Shown: positions 1-9,162, counted from the first letter of the stretch. The stretch: DNA of 64,000 bases from Clostridiales bacterium (GCA_004554705.1 SFKS01000001.1:165695-229694), one strand, 5' to 3'. Made by a program: numbers and translations. Notes: generated by a model not told the origin, from the letters alone.

Positions 1-262
1 CTGAATGGTCTGTTCCTGGAAGCCATAAAGTATTGTAACCTTGCATTCTTTTGTATCTTATTAAAATATCTTGTAATGTTCCGTCTAGTGCATGTCCCAT
101 ATGTAACTTTCCTGTAACATTTGGTGGTGGCATCATTATACAATATGTTCCCTTTTCTTTATTTCCACTTGGCTTAAAATATCCTTTTTCTTCCCAATTC
201 TTATATATTTTTTCTTCAAATTCGTTTGGATTATATTTGCCATCTAAATTATGTTTACTCAT
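1..262 (-). CDS. valS: Valyl-tRNA synthetase, N-terminal part (runs off the left edge)
   Basis: Class I aminoacyl-tRNA synthetase that charges tRNA-Val in the cytoplasm. Only the first 87 codons are present. They hold the catalytic entry motif PPPNVTGKLHMGHAL, with HMGH as the HIGH signature, followed by GYNTLWLPGTDHS, both typical of ValRS. The ATG at 262 follows a good AGGAGG ribosome-binding site. The rest lies upstream of the window start. It is separated from rpoD by a GC-rich hairpin, so the two are probably not one transcript. Confidence 0.93.
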   Translation of the reverse strand, partial: MSKHNLDGKYNPNEFEEKIYKNWEEKGYFKPSGNKEKGTYCIMMPPPNVTGKLHMGHALDGTLQDILIRYKRMQGYNTLWLPGTDHS

Positions 263-285
263 ATATATCCTCCTATCTTTTATTT

Positions 286-329
286 ATGTATGGTGAGCGA
301 CGGGCGACCATTGGTCGCCCCTCCATACA
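286..329. repeat. GC-rich REP/MITE-like hairpin between rpoD and valS
   Basis: A perfect inverted repeat GGGCGACC/GGTCGCCC (302-320) is nested inside a second inverted repeat GTATGG/CCATAC. It stands out in AT-rich surroundings. The same core recurs at 20896-20914 and, with a changed loop, at 24515-24533. There is no T-tract on the rpoD side, so it looks more like a dispersed repeat than a simple terminator. Confidence 0.6.
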
Positions 330-341
330 TTTTTAAATTTC

Positions 342-1472
342 TTAATTCATATAATCGCGTAAGCGTTTACTTCTACTTGGATGTCTTAGTTTTCGTAAAG
401 CTTTTGCTTCTATTTGTCTTATTCTCTCTCTTGTGACTTCAAATTCTTTTCCTACCTCTTCAAGTGTTCTTGCTCTTCCATCTTCTAGTCCAAATCTTAG
501 CTTTAACACTTTTGCTTCTCTTGGTGTTAGTGTATTCATTACTTCATCTAGCTGTTCTTTCATTAGTGTGAATGAGGCAGAGTCTTGAGGAGCTGGGCTA
601 TCTTCATCTTGTATGAAATCTCCTAAATGACTATCATCTTCTTCTCCTATTGGGGTCTCTAGTGAAACAGGATCTTGTGCTATTTTTTGTATTTCCATTA
701 CTTTTTCAACGCTTAAATCCATTTCTTTAGCTATTTCTTCCGGAGTTGGTTCTCTTCCTAGTCTTTGTAATAATAGTCTTGAGGTGCGTATTAATCTATT
801 TATTGTTTCTACCATATGAACTGGTATTCTTATTGTTCTAGCTTGGTCTGCTATGGCTCTTGTTATTGCTTGTCTTATCCACCATGTGGCATAAGTACTG
901 AATTTATATCCTTTTGTATAGTCAAATTTTTCAACTGCTTTTATTAAACCCATATTTCCTTCTTGAATTAAATCTAGGAATAGTAATCCTCTTCCAACAT
1001 ATTTTTTAGCTATACTGACGACTAATCTTAGGTTTGATTCTGCTAATTTTTGTTTTGATTCTTCGTCTCCATCTAATATTCTTTTTGCTAATTCTAGTTC
1101 TTCATCAAATGAAAGTAATTCAATTTTTCCAATTTCACGTAAATACATTCTAACTGGATCATCAGTGTTTACTCCTTCAAAGTTCATAGAATCTATATCA
1201 TCTAATTTTAAGTCTTCTACTTCTTTTAAGTCTTCTACGTCTGGTTCTTCCAAATCATCTTTTAGTACATCTACTCCCATTTCTTCCATTACATCAAACA
1301 CTTTATCTATTTGTTCAGGGTTCACTTCTCCTAGTTCTGTCGCTAACTCTCCATATGTTATATTGCCCTTTTCTTTTGCTTTCTTAATTATATCTGTTAC
1401 TTTTTGTTCAGTAGTCTGATTGTTTGGGTTTTCTTCTTTTTTTTCTATATTAATATTCTTTTCTTCTTCCAT
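342..1472 (-). CDS. rpoD: Primary RNA polymerase sigma factor SigA/RpoD
   Basis: Housekeeping sigma-70 factor that directs RNA polymerase to -35/-10 promoters. At 376 residues it has the compact Firmicutes SigA size. Visible in order are region 1.1-like N-terminus, region 1.2 (DPVRMYLREIG), region 2 (about 146-220, NLRLVVSIAKKY through KFSTYATWWIRQAI), region 3, and region 4.2 at the C-terminus (TLEEVGKEFEVTRERIRQIE). The ATG follows an AGGGGGA site. It lies just downstream of dnaG on the same strand with a gap of about 25 bases, the dnaG-rpoD order usual in Bacillota. Confidence 0.98.
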   Translation of the reverse strand: MEEEKNINIEKKEENPNNQTTEQKVTDIIKKAKEKGNITYGELATELGEVNPEQIDKVFDVMEEMGVDVLKDDLEEPDVEDLKEVEDLKLDDIDSMNFEGVNTDDPVRMYLREIGKIELLSFDEELELAKRILDGDEESKQKLAESNLRLVVSIAKKYVGRGLLFLDLIQEGNMGLIKAVEKFDYTKGYKFSTYATWWIRQAITRAIADQARTIRIPVHMVETINRLIRTSRLLLQRLGREPTPEEIAKEMDLSVEKVMEIQKIAQDPVSLETPIGEEDDSHLGDFIQDEDSPAPQDSASFTLMKEQLDEVMNTLTPREAKVLKLRFGLEDGRARTLEEVGKEFEVTRERIRQIEAKALRKLRHPSRSKRLRDYMN

Positions 1473-1497
1473 AATATCCCCCTTTTGTAAAAAAACT

Positions 1498-3264
1498 CTA
1501 CTTTATTAATTTTTTTTCTATTATTATTTCATTTATTTCTTCAATTATTTTTTCTTTTTCTTCTTTTGTTAAATTTTGTTGTTGCTGTTGTTCTAAAAGT
1601 TCCATTTTTCTAGTGTCTAATTTTTCAATTTTATATGTGTTTATAATATTTCTTATTGCTTTTTCGTCATTTTTTATTTCATATTCCTCTGCCATGATTT
1701 CTGTCAATCTGCTTATAACTTCTTCATCGTGCATAAAAAAGGTTATTACATCATTTATATTACTATTTCCTTTTTCATATTCTTCATACAGTTTTCTTAA
1801 TATTTTCTTATTTACATCAGATTTAAAATCTTCTACTTTGATTTCATTTTTTATTTGTTCATACGCTTTTTCTTGAATTAGTAAGGCAATTATTGATTTT
1901 TCTCTTTCAATAAGCTTTTTTTCTACATTTTCTTTTTTAATAATTGCTTGTGGTTTTCTTTCAAGAATTTTTGCTGTTATTCTTTTACCGCTCATTTTAT
2001 TTATTTCTGCATAGAGTGCTTCTTTGGAAATATTGTATTCTTCTGCCATTCTGTCTATATATAGCTCTTGTTCAATTTTGCTTTCTACTGTGGTTAATAA
2101 CTTTGCGGTTTCTTTTAAAAATTTTATTTTGTCATTTACATTATTTAAATCTAGTGATTTTTTCAATACCTTTGTTTTAAATTCAATTAATGATATTGCA
2201 TTGTCTACAAGCATATTGAAGCGTCCATTACCATATTTAATAACATACTCGTCTGGGTCTTTTGCTCCCTCCATTTGCAATATTCTAACATCACAACCTG
2301 CACTTGTAAGTATTTCTAGTCCTCTTAAAGTAGCAGTTTGACCTGCTCCATCTGAATCATAAGCTATTATTACCTTTTCGGTGTATTTTCTAAGTAGTCT
2401 TGCTTGTCCTTCTGTAAGTGATGTTCCAAGTGATGCTACAGCATTTGGTATTCCTCTTTGATGAAGTGACACTGCATCCATATATCCTTCCACCATAATT
2501 ATTTTATCTAGTTTTGTACCTTTAGCTATATTTAATGCATATAGGTTTTTACCCTTACTATACACTATTCCTTCTGGTGAATTTATATATTTAGGAAGTG
2601 AATTATCTAGAACTCTTCCTCCAAATGCTATATATCTGTTTCTTATATCTTGTATTGGAAACATTAGTCTGTTTTTATATACATCATTGTATCCATAATT
2701 TGTCTTTTTTACTAAATTGGATGCTAATATTTGTTCTTCTGTAAAGCCTTTTTCTTTTAGCAATTTGTATACTTCATTTCCGCCGGTTGAATATCCTATC
2801 ATAAATTTTTTTAAGGTGTTATTATCTAATTTTCTTTTTTTAACATATTCTTGAGCTGGCTTAGCTATTGAAGTGTATAAATTTTGGTGATAAAAGTTTG
2901 CCACTAATTCATTAATCTCATATATTTTTTGTTTTAGCATTTCTTTTTTTGTATCATTTGTATTATCTGATATAGGTAGTGGTATTCCCGCTTTTTCTGC
3001 TAATATTTCTATAGCTTCTTTGTAATTTACATTATCTATTTTGCATATAAAACTGATTACATCTCCACCAATTCCACAGCCAAAGCAATGAAAAATTTGC
3101 TTATCAGCAGAAACAGAAAAAGAAGGCGTTTTTTCTTTATGAAAAGGACACAATCCCAAGAAATTTCTACCGCTTCTTTTTAATATTACATATTGTGATA
3201 TGATATCTACTATATCATTATTGGACTTTATATCATCAATAAAAGCTTCACTATATCGCACCAT
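1498..3264 (-). CDS. dnaG: DNA primase
   Basis: Synthesises RNA primers for DNA replication. The N-terminus holds the CHC2-type zinc finger (CPFHKEKTPSF then FHCFGCG, about residues 39-62). A TOPRIM domain follows in the middle (IIMVEGYMDAVSLHQ, then the acidic AYDSDGAG). The C-terminal third is the less conserved helicase-binding region and ends in a Q/K/E-rich stretch. I chose the ATG at 3264 over a GTG nine bases upstream because an AGGAAAGGTG site sits six bases before it. Co-directional with rpoD. Confidence 0.97.
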   Translation of the reverse strand: MVRYSEAFIDDIKSNNDIVDIISQYVILKRSGRNFLGLCPFHKEKTPSFSVSADKQIFHCFGCGIGGDVISFICKIDNVNYKEAIEILAEKAGIPLPISDNTNDTKKEMLKQKIYEINELVANFYHQNLYTSIAKPAQEYVKKRKLDNNTLKKFMIGYSTGGNEVYKLLKEKGFTEEQILASNLVKKTNYGYNDVYKNRLMFPIQDIRNRYIAFGGRVLDNSLPKYINSPEGIVYSKGKNLYALNIAKGTKLDKIIMVEGYMDAVSLHQRGIPNAVASLGTSLTEGQARLLRKYTEKVIIAYDSDGAGQTATLRGLEILTSAGCDVRILQMEGAKDPDEYVIKYGNGRFNMLVDNAISLIEFKTKVLKKSLDLNNVNDKIKFLKETAKLLTTVESKIEQELYIDRMAEEYNISKEALYAEINKMSGKRITAKILERKPQAIIKKENVEKKLIEREKSIIALLIQEKAYEQIKNEIKVEDFKSDVNKKILRKLYEEYEKGNSNINDVITFFMHDEEVISRLTEIMAEEYEIKNDEKAIRNIINTYKIEKLDTRKMELLEQQQQQNLTKEEKEKIIEEINEIIIEKKLIK

Positions 3265-3380
3265 TTTTAGCACCTTTCCTACTATATAATATTCGACATA
3301 AAGTTTTTTACACCTTCTTTTATTTACATAATTCGTGTTTTGTTTTGCTTACTTACTTTTTTTAAGTGTTTATGCATATT

Positions 3381-3409
3381 TTGTACATTTTTGTTAATAA
3401 TATTATTAT
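3381..3409 (+). promoter_or_regulatory. Putative sigma-A promoter for the Asn-rich microprotein
   Basis: TTGTAC (3381-3386) and TATTAT (3404-3409) are 17 bases apart and about 25 bases upstream of the start at 3434. The region is AT-rich, so a chance match is possible. Confidence 0.35.
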
Positions 3410-3433
3410 AAATTTCTAGGAGGTGTATGTCTC

Positions 3434-3541
3434 ATGTCAGAGAATAAAAATAACAAAAATAATAAGAACAACAAAAATAATAATAGAAATAATGAAAATA
3501 ACAACAATCAAAATGAAAGAAGCAATAATAACTGTAGATAA
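3434..3541 (+). CDS. Asn-rich 35-residue microprotein
   Basis: A strong AGGAGG site (3418-3423) precedes an ATG opening a 35-codon frame made almost entirely of Asn and Lys, with a few Glu, Gln and Arg, ending SNNNCR. A hairpin terminator follows 19 bases after the stop. An independent ribosome-binding site, promoter-like sequence and terminator make translation plausible despite low complexity. No membrane segment or known domain is visible and I do not recognise the family. A small structural or spore-associated peptide is conceivable but is not shown by the sequence. Confidence 0.55.
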   Translation: MSENKNNKNNKNNKNNNRNNENNNNQNERSNNNCR

Positions 3542-3559
3542 TTTTTCTATATGCTTATT

Positions 3560-3590
3560 CAAGAGGTTAAATGCCTCTTGTTTTTTTTCT
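3560..3590 (+). terminator. Intrinsic terminator after the Asn-rich microprotein
   Basis: Perfect 7-bp stem CAAGAGG/CCTCTTG (3560-3566 and 3574-3580) followed at once by a run of eight T. Confidence 0.85.
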
Positions 3591-3648
3591 TTTTTCTTAT
3601 ATTTTATAATATAATTTAATATACTTGATTTTGAAAGGAAGGATTTTT

Positions 3649-4641
3649 GTGAAAAAATATAAATTAGCTATAATAGGTGCTACTGGTTTAGTTGGTAGAA
3701 CTGCAATTAAAGTTTTAGAGGAGAAAAATTTACCTATTGATAAATATGATTTTTTTGCTTCTAAAAACTCTGCTGGTACTATATTAACCTTATTAGGGGG
3801 AAAATATTTTGTAAAAGAATTAACCCAAACTTCTTTTGATTCTGGTTTTGATTTTGCTATATTTTCTGCTGGGGGAGAAATTTCTAAAAGATTTGCACCA
3901 ATTGCTGTTTCTAATGGATGTATTGTTATAGATAATAGCAGTGCTTTTAGAATGGAAGATAATGTTCCATTAGTTGTTCCTGAAGTTAACTTTGAAGATA
4001 TTAAAAAACATAATGGTATAATTTCTAATCCTAATTGTTCTACAATTCAGGCTGTTGTCGCTTTAAAACCTCTTGATATGGAATATAAGATAAAAAGAAT
4101 TGTATATTCAACATATCAAGCTGTCTCTGGAGCTGGTCAAAAAGGAATTCAAGATTTAAAAGACACTTTAAATAATTTAAAGCCTAAAAAATTTCCTTAT
4201 TCAATTGCTAACAATTGTTTACCACATATAGATGTTTTTACAGAAAGTGGCTATACAAAAGAGGAAATTAAGATGATTAATGAAACAAGAAAAATTCTTC
4301 ATAGACCAAATTTAAAGGTAACTGCTACAACAGTAAGAGTTCCAGTAATGAATTCCCATAGTGAATCTATTAATGTTGAATTTGAAAATGATTTTGATTT
4401 AGAAGAATTAAAAGATGTGCTAAAAAATAGCCCTGGCATTGTTGTACAAGACGACCCAAAAAATAATATATATCCTTTAGCGACTCATGCTACAGGTTCT
4501 GATAATGTTTTTGTTGGGAGAATTAGACGCGATGAAAGTGTTCCTTTTGGCATCAACTTATGGGTTGTTGCAGATAACATTAGAAAAGGAGCAGCCAGCA
4601 ATGCAATTCAAATTGTGGAAAAATTAATTAATAAGATTTAG
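3649..4641 (+). CDS. asd: Aspartate-semialdehyde dehydrogenase
   Basis: NADPH-dependent reduction of aspartyl phosphate to aspartate semialdehyde, the branch point to Lys/diaminopimelate, Thr and Met. The 330-residue protein shows the Rossmann start (IIGATGLVGRT), the catalytic cysteine in NPNCSTIQ (about Cys130) and the substrate-binding region VYSTYQAVSGAGQKG. I chose the GTG start at 3649 because AAAGGAAGG sits seven bases upstream and the protein then starts directly at the Rossmann fold. Monocistronic: a terminator precedes it and a structured repeat follows. Confidence 0.96.
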   Translation: MKKYKLAIIGATGLVGRTAIKVLEEKNLPIDKYDFFASKNSAGTILTLLGGKYFVKELTQTSFDSGFDFAIFSAGGEISKRFAPIAVSNGCIVIDNSSAFRMEDNVPLVVPEVNFEDIKKHNGIISNPNCSTIQAVVALKPLDMEYKIKRIVYSTYQAVSGAGQKGIQDLKDTLNNLKPKKFPYSIANNCLPHIDVFTESGYTKEEIKMINETRKILHRPNLKVTATTVRVPVMNSHSESINVEFENDFDLEELKDVLKNSPGIVVQDDPKNNIYPLATHATGSDNVFVGRIRRDESVPFGINLWVVADNIRKGAASNAIQIVEKLINKI

Positions 4642-4647
4642 CTAGAC

Positions 4648-4708
4648 TGTCCTTTTCTGGGACAGTCCCATTTTTCGTCAGATTTTGGGACTGTTCCCAA
4701 AAAGGACA
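4648..4708. repeat. REPIN-like nested inverted repeat / terminator between asd and spoIVB
   Basis: An outer inverted repeat TGTCCTTTT/AAAAGGACA encloses two hairpins, TGGGACAGTCCCA (4658-4670) and TTTTGGGA-CTGT-TCCCAAAA (4683-4702). The two halves are inverted copies of one TGTCC...TGGGAC unit, the layout of a REP doublet. The second hairpin also lies where asd and spoIVB converge and could end both transcripts. Confidence 0.6.
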
Positions 4709-4711
4709 TAA

Positions 4712-5905
4712 TTATATATTCATTTGTTTTATCATTATTTCTCCAAATACTGCATAGCCTTGCAAGGGATTATTAACTAATACATGAGTTATTGCACCAA
4801 TAAATTTTCCATTTTGTATTATTGGTGCACCGCTCATTCCCTGTATTATTCCACCTGTTTTCTCTATTAATTTTTCGTCTGTTATTTCTATTAGCATACT
4901 TTTATTATCTTCTGTATTGTTTTTATATATTTTTTTTATTTCTATTTTATATTCCTTACGTATTTCATCTTCTAGTGCTAGTAGTATTGTAGCTTCTCCT
5001 GTTTTTATTTCATTTTTTAGTGCTATCTCTAAGCTATTGTTCTTATCTATTCCAAGTGTATTTATCTCTTTTAAGTTTCCATATATTCCAAAGTCTGTGT
5101 TTAAGTTAATGCTTCCTATTGTTTGATTATCATTTATTATTCCTTTTATTTCTCCCGGATTTCCCTTTTCACCTTTTTTTATTTTTGTTATTGTACTTGT
5201 AAGTAGTTTTCCACTTTCTATAGTTATTAATTTGTCTGTGTCTCTATCTACTATTCCATGTCCTAGTGTTGCTATTTTCCCTGTTCCAGGGTCATAATAT
5301 GTCGCTGTTCCTATTCCACATGCTCCATCTCTTACCCATAAGCCTATTTTATATTTGTCTTCTTTTGTTTTAACAGGCTCTATATCTGTTACATATTCTG
5401 TTCCTTCTCTTATATATTTTATTTTTACTTGCTTTCCTTGTGAATTATTTACGCATTTTATTAGTTCTTCTGTTGTTGTAACTGTAACATTATCTACTGT
5501 TGTAATAAGATCACCTTCTTTTATTCCAGTATTCTCATATGGTTTTTTACCTTCTACTTCTGTCATTCCTATTACTAATACTCCATTTGAGTAAAGTTTT
5601 ATTCCTATTATATTGCCAAGTGGCACTACTTTTGTATTTTTTACAGTACTCACATTTACTTCTTTTACATTAAATAAATTAAACAAGCTTACAGAAATTG
5701 TTTTGGTTTCTATTTTATTACTATCATTTGAAGTCTGTAATACTTCTTTCTTACTCTCTTTTAAAGTTATACCTAAAATCTGCTTTAAATCCAACTCTTC
5801 ATTTTCAAGAAGTATTACATTTTTTGGCATACTTGTTATATTTACTGTATATATTAATGATATTAAAAGTAATATTATTATTAAACTTTTTTTTATAAAA
5901 TTCAA
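4712..5905 (-). CDS. spoIVB: SpoIVB-type sporulation serine protease (peptidase S55)
   Basis: Forespore signalling protease; in known systems it is secreted towards the mother cell and cleaves SpoIVFA to trigger sigma-K processing. The 397-residue protein has an N-terminal membrane anchor (about residues 5-24), a PDZ domain (about 95-165), then the S55 domain with LWVRDGACGIGT, the histidine motif TLGHGI and the serine motif QGMSGAP (GMSGSP in the usual family form). The TTG start at 5905 is inferred from the signal anchor that follows and from AGGGTG upstream. That site lies inside a long hairpin. It is the last gene after the pilus locus. Confidence 0.93.
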   Translation of the reverse strand: MNFIKKSLIIILLLISLIYTVNITSMPKNVILLENEELDLKQILGITLKESKKEVLQTSNDSNKIETKTISVSLFNLFNVKEVNVSTVKNTKVVPLGNIIGIKLYSNGVLVIGMTEVEGKKPYENTGIKEGDLITTVDNVTVTTTEELIKCVNNSQGKQVKIKYIREGTEYVTDIEPVKTKEDKYKIGLWVRDGACGIGTATYYDPGTGKIATLGHGIVDRDTDKLITIESGKLLTSTITKIKKGEKGNPGEIKGIINDNQTIGSINLNTDFGIYGNLKEINTLGIDKNNSLEIALKNEIKTGEATILLALEDEIRKEYKIEIKKIYKNNTEDNKSMLIEITDEKLIEKTGGIIQGMSGAPIIQNGKFIGAITHVLVNNPLQGYAVFGEIMIKQMNI

Positions 5906-5938
5906 ATATGGTCACCCTAAAGTTTAGGATAACCATAT
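5906..5938 (-). promoter_or_regulatory. Stem-loop covering the spoIVB ribosome-binding site
   Basis: Arms 5906-5921 and 5923-5938 form a nearly perfect inverted repeat that pairs along its whole length if two G-U wobbles are allowed in the minus-strand transcript. The Shine-Dalgarno AGGGTG lies in the 3' arm and the TTG start follows directly. There is no U-tract. It could be the end of the pilus operon or a translational switch for spoIVB. Confidence 0.55.
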
Positions 5939-5964
5939 TCTTAGTTAGTTATACTTATTTATCT

Positions 5965-8900
5965 CTATATCTCTTTTACTGCTGTTACTCTTATATCTTC
6001 TAATACGAAATAACCTATCTCTTTACATCGGTGGTCATAGTGATCCGAAAAAAAGCCAAATGTATTTATTGTTTCTCTATTCATTTTATCTGCTGGAACA
6101 TCTATATATATATCCTCTGTTAAAGAATCAGATGAAATTTTATATCCTGTATTTATTACTTCTATTGCAATATTTGTTGGTCCAACATGTTTTCCTTTTC
6201 TTCCATCTCCTGTTTCATAATGAGGAAGATCAAAAGTACAAATATGTTCAATTTTTTCTACATTGTTTCTATTTGCTCCTATTTTGTATTCAAATTCATA
6301 AATAGAACCCACCTTAGAATCCGATTTTTCTAAGAATTCCCCAGCAAAATTTACACTAAACATATATCCTTTTAAGTATTTACCATTATCAGTAACATTG
6401 AACAACAAACCTCCTGCATTAAAACTATCTCCTTGATCTATATCTAAATCAAATTCAATTTTTTGTATGTTTATATATTCTGATTCTAATTTTGCCCAAA
6501 TAGCACCTTTACCTGACAATACAGAATTTCCAATCATTTCTATTTTTGATCCATTGTCGGATTCAGCTATATTAATATATGAAATACTTCCATACCATTC
6601 ATTTTGAAACCATTCTCCATCCATATCTTTCCCAGCATAAGTCCACAGTCTCTCAGCTTTGCTTTTTATTTCATCAAATGGCATATCTATAGGAGATAAA
6701 TAGTAATAGTCTTTTTTCCAGTTTAAATTACTTAATGATATTCTCCAAACTCCATAAAGTTCTATATCTTGTGTTAGTATTCCCGTTTCTTCTCCTGGTA
6801 AGTATTTTATAGTTGATGAACCTCTTGTTTCTGTCCAACCACAAAATACATATTTTATAAATTGATTGCTTGTATCTATTGTTGGCGTTGGATTGTTTCC
6901 TTGTATTATTGCAGTTTCTCCTATATTTACTGTTTGTGTTTCTGGTATGTTATGTATAGCTATTATCTCATTTTCAATTGTTAATCCTGCATAATATGTA
7001 ATGTTTATTCCTAAATTTGCTGTTAATTTTTCTTTTTGGTAATACCTTTCTCTTGCTAATGCCTCATTATAGGATTTTGCCTGTTTGTATAATATATCTC
7101 TATCACTATTTTCTTCAAAGTTTTGCTTGTTTACTACACAGTAGTAACATGCTATTTCTGAATCACTATTATTACTTTTATCATGTGGATAATAGTAAAT
7201 ATTATTTTTTCCTTCTTTTTGAACATAGTCTACACTTCTATATCCTGTATAATCTACATTTTTGCATTTTGAACAATATACTCTATGATAATAATTATCT
7301 TCTCCACTTAAGTATATTTCTCCTGGATCTACATATTCTCTATTTGTTGTACTTGTTGCTATTGCATAATTATTGTAAAATTTCAGTCCTATTTGTATTC
7401 CTTGAAAAAATGTTATTAAGGAAATATTACTAAATGCTTGTTCCCAATCCAAATCTGTTAATACTGGTATTCTAAAATTATATTTTCCATTACTATAATT
7501 TTTTATAGCTAAATTTAAATTTGTTATAATATGATTTTTCATTATCTCTTTTTTATGTTCTACTATTTGTGAATTATCTTTTTCTGGATTGTTTGCTTGA
7601 GATATATCAAATAAGTTATCAATTTCTACACTTTCGCGTTCATAATTAGAATTTTGCTCGTTATACACTAGTTTATATTCTGTTATTCTTCCTCCTAAGT
7701 TTTCTTTTACCCAATTAGTGAATGCATATGCTTCTACATAATAGTTTATATCGCTAAAGCTTTTATATATTGCTGCAAAGTTATTATCTGCTAAATTTGA
7801 TAACATTTCACCTTTTATTTCTGTATCTAATTCTACTGTTTTCGTATTCTCTACCAAATCTATGTACCATTTGCCTTTATCTCGACCATTTAGCACCTGA
7901 TATATTTTTTTGTATTCTGTTGTTTCACCATCTCCTAATAAGACTGATACTGATTTATATTTGCATTCACTATCTCCTGTTTTAATACTTTGAGACATAT
8001 CTAGATAGCTTTTTGTTTTATCATCATTTAATTTAAAGAAATTGCTTTTTGCATCATCATAATATAGTTTTTCATTTTCTATGTCGTAAATATATTTAAA
8101 TGTTCCTAATTTATAGCCTATAGAATCTTTGTATTCTATTTGTTCTTCTAATACTTCTGGCTGTATTTTTGTTTTAATTTGTCTTTCTCTTAAAGCTTCT
8201 GGAGTGTCAGGAATATATTTTTTGCTATATACTGTATTTACTATGGTTTCTTTAACTTGTATATCACTTTCATCTCTTGGATTTGAATTTATTCTTATTC
8301 TTGGTAGAACAGTGTCATTATCAAAATATACAAGATATCCATCTTTGTTAATATTTTTTTCTCCTTTTTTCCCATAAACATATATCCTGTTATCTAATGT
8401 ATAATTAACTATTACATTTAAATCTCCTTTAGAATATTGTGCTGAATATTGTATTTGATTACTTAATATATGTTTATATTCTTTTTTAGCTTTATTGGAA
8501 TCTGTTGTTAGATTTGTTAATGTTTCTGTTGTCTCATTGCCTTCTTCGTCATATGTTTTATAATAATATGTTTTTCCTTCTCCTTCCTTTGCTTCATATA
8601 ATATTTGATTTTTACTAACTGCATTCTCTGTATCTGTTGTTGCTTGATTAATAGTTGATGTATCATAAAATAATTGTACACCATCTTTATTTTCTTTATT
8701 TACTGGAACATAGTTTGGTGCATATATATAATATCCATCATACATTGTTGTACATATTGCTGGAATATAATTAATCATATATTCTTTTGCAGTTCCTGAT
8801 ATATTTAAATTGTTTGATAAGCTTGTTATGAAAGCATTTATAGCTGCTACTGTATTGCTTCGTGCATTGCCTTTATAGTTTTTCCAATCTACTGTATTTA

Positions 8901-9063
8901 TTTCAAATGCTTTTATTCCTTCTTTTGTTGCCTCTCCGAGTTTTATATTGTACTCTGCTTGTAGCTGTAAGGTTTTTCGTTGTAAATTCAAATAGTATGA
9001 TAATATTATTATTAATGGTATTATTATTATTAGAAAAATTATTGCTAGGTTTTGAATTTTCAT
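5965..9063 (-). CDS. Large membrane-anchored surface protein of the pilus locus
   Basis: A 1032-residue protein with one N-terminal membrane segment (about residues 6-25) followed by a helical stretch, as in TadE-type pseudopilins, then a large extracellular region. Around residues 595-640 there are two CxxC pairs (CSKC and CYYC) that could bind a metal or form disulfides. Around 735-765 a segment ending ELYGVW resembles the InlB/Listeria-Bacteroides (Flg_new) repeat found in adhesins. The C-terminal 250 residues look like a beta-rich binding domain. It is the last pilus gene before spoIVB. I infer a tip or surface adhesin. The exact family is not recognised. Confidence 0.6.
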   Translation of the reverse strand: MKIQNLAIIFLIIIIPLIIILSYYLNLQRKTLQLQAEYNIKLGEATKEGIKAFEINTVDWKNYKGNARSNTVAAINAFITSLSNNLNISGTAKEYMINYIPAICTTMYDGYYIYAPNYVPVNKENKDGVQLFYDTSTINQATTDTENAVSKNQILYEAKEGEGKTYYYKTYDEEGNETTETLTNLTTDSNKAKKEYKHILSNQIQYSAQYSKGDLNVIVNYTLDNRIYVYGKKGEKNINKDGYLVYFDNDTVLPRIRINSNPRDESDIQVKETIVNTVYSKKYIPDTPEALRERQIKTKIQPEVLEEQIEYKDSIGYKLGTFKYIYDIENEKLYYDDAKSNFFKLNDDKTKSYLDMSQSIKTGDSECKYKSVSVLLGDGETTEYKKIYQVLNGRDKGKWYIDLVENTKTVELDTEIKGEMLSNLADNNFAAIYKSFSDINYYVEAYAFTNWVKENLGGRITEYKLVYNEQNSNYERESVEIDNLFDISQANNPEKDNSQIVEHKKEIMKNHIITNLNLAIKNYSNGKYNFRIPVLTDLDWEQAFSNISLITFFQGIQIGLKFYNNYAIATSTTNREYVDPGEIYLSGEDNYYHRVYCSKCKNVDYTGYRSVDYVQKEGKNNIYYYPHDKSNNSDSEIACYYCVVNKQNFEENSDRDILYKQAKSYNEALARERYYQKEKLTANLGINITYYAGLTIENEIIAIHNIPETQTVNIGETAIIQGNNPTPTIDTSNQFIKYVFCGWTETRGSSTIKYLPGEETGILTQDIELYGVWRISLSNLNWKKDYYYLSPIDMPFDEIKSKAERLWTYAGKDMDGEWFQNEWYGSISYINIAESDNGSKIEMIGNSVLSGKGAIWAKLESEYINIQKIEFDLDIDQGDSFNAGGLLFNVTDNGKYLKGYMFSVNFAGEFLEKSDSKVGSIYEFEYKIGANRNNVEKIEHICTFDLPHYETGDGRKGKHVGPTNIAIEVINTGYKISSDSLTEDIYIDVPADKMNRETINTFGFFSDHYDHRCKEIGYFVLEDIRVTAVKEI

Positions 9064-9120
9064 ACTTTATAGTCCTCCTATGTTTCTGTATTGTATTTAG
9101 TGTTTTAAAGTTATATAATT

Positions 9121-9145
9121 AGGGCAGCATATTTAATCCTGCCCT
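9121..9145 (-). terminator. Intercistronic stem-loop before the 1032-residue gene
   Basis: 7-bp inverted repeat AGGGCAG/CTGCCCT with an 11-base loop, lying between the 171- and 1032-residue genes. No clear U-tract, so it is more likely a partial terminator or mRNA-processing/stability element. Confidence 0.5.
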
Positions 9146-9162
9146 ATAATATACAATATATT

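Noticed and set aside
3423..3450. sigma-F/G-type promoter before the Asn-rich gene
   Set aside because: A GCATA-like box is present but no matching -10 element.
3423..3614. A 63-codon frame that overlaps the Asn-rich microprotein
   Set aside because: It would start within the ribosome-binding site and read through the terminator hairpin; the 3434 frame fits the signals better.
7017..7433. Plus-strand frames rich in Leu/Tyr/Phe opposite the 1032-residue gene
   Set aside because: Antisense of an AT-rich coding region gives hydrophobic frames without start signals.
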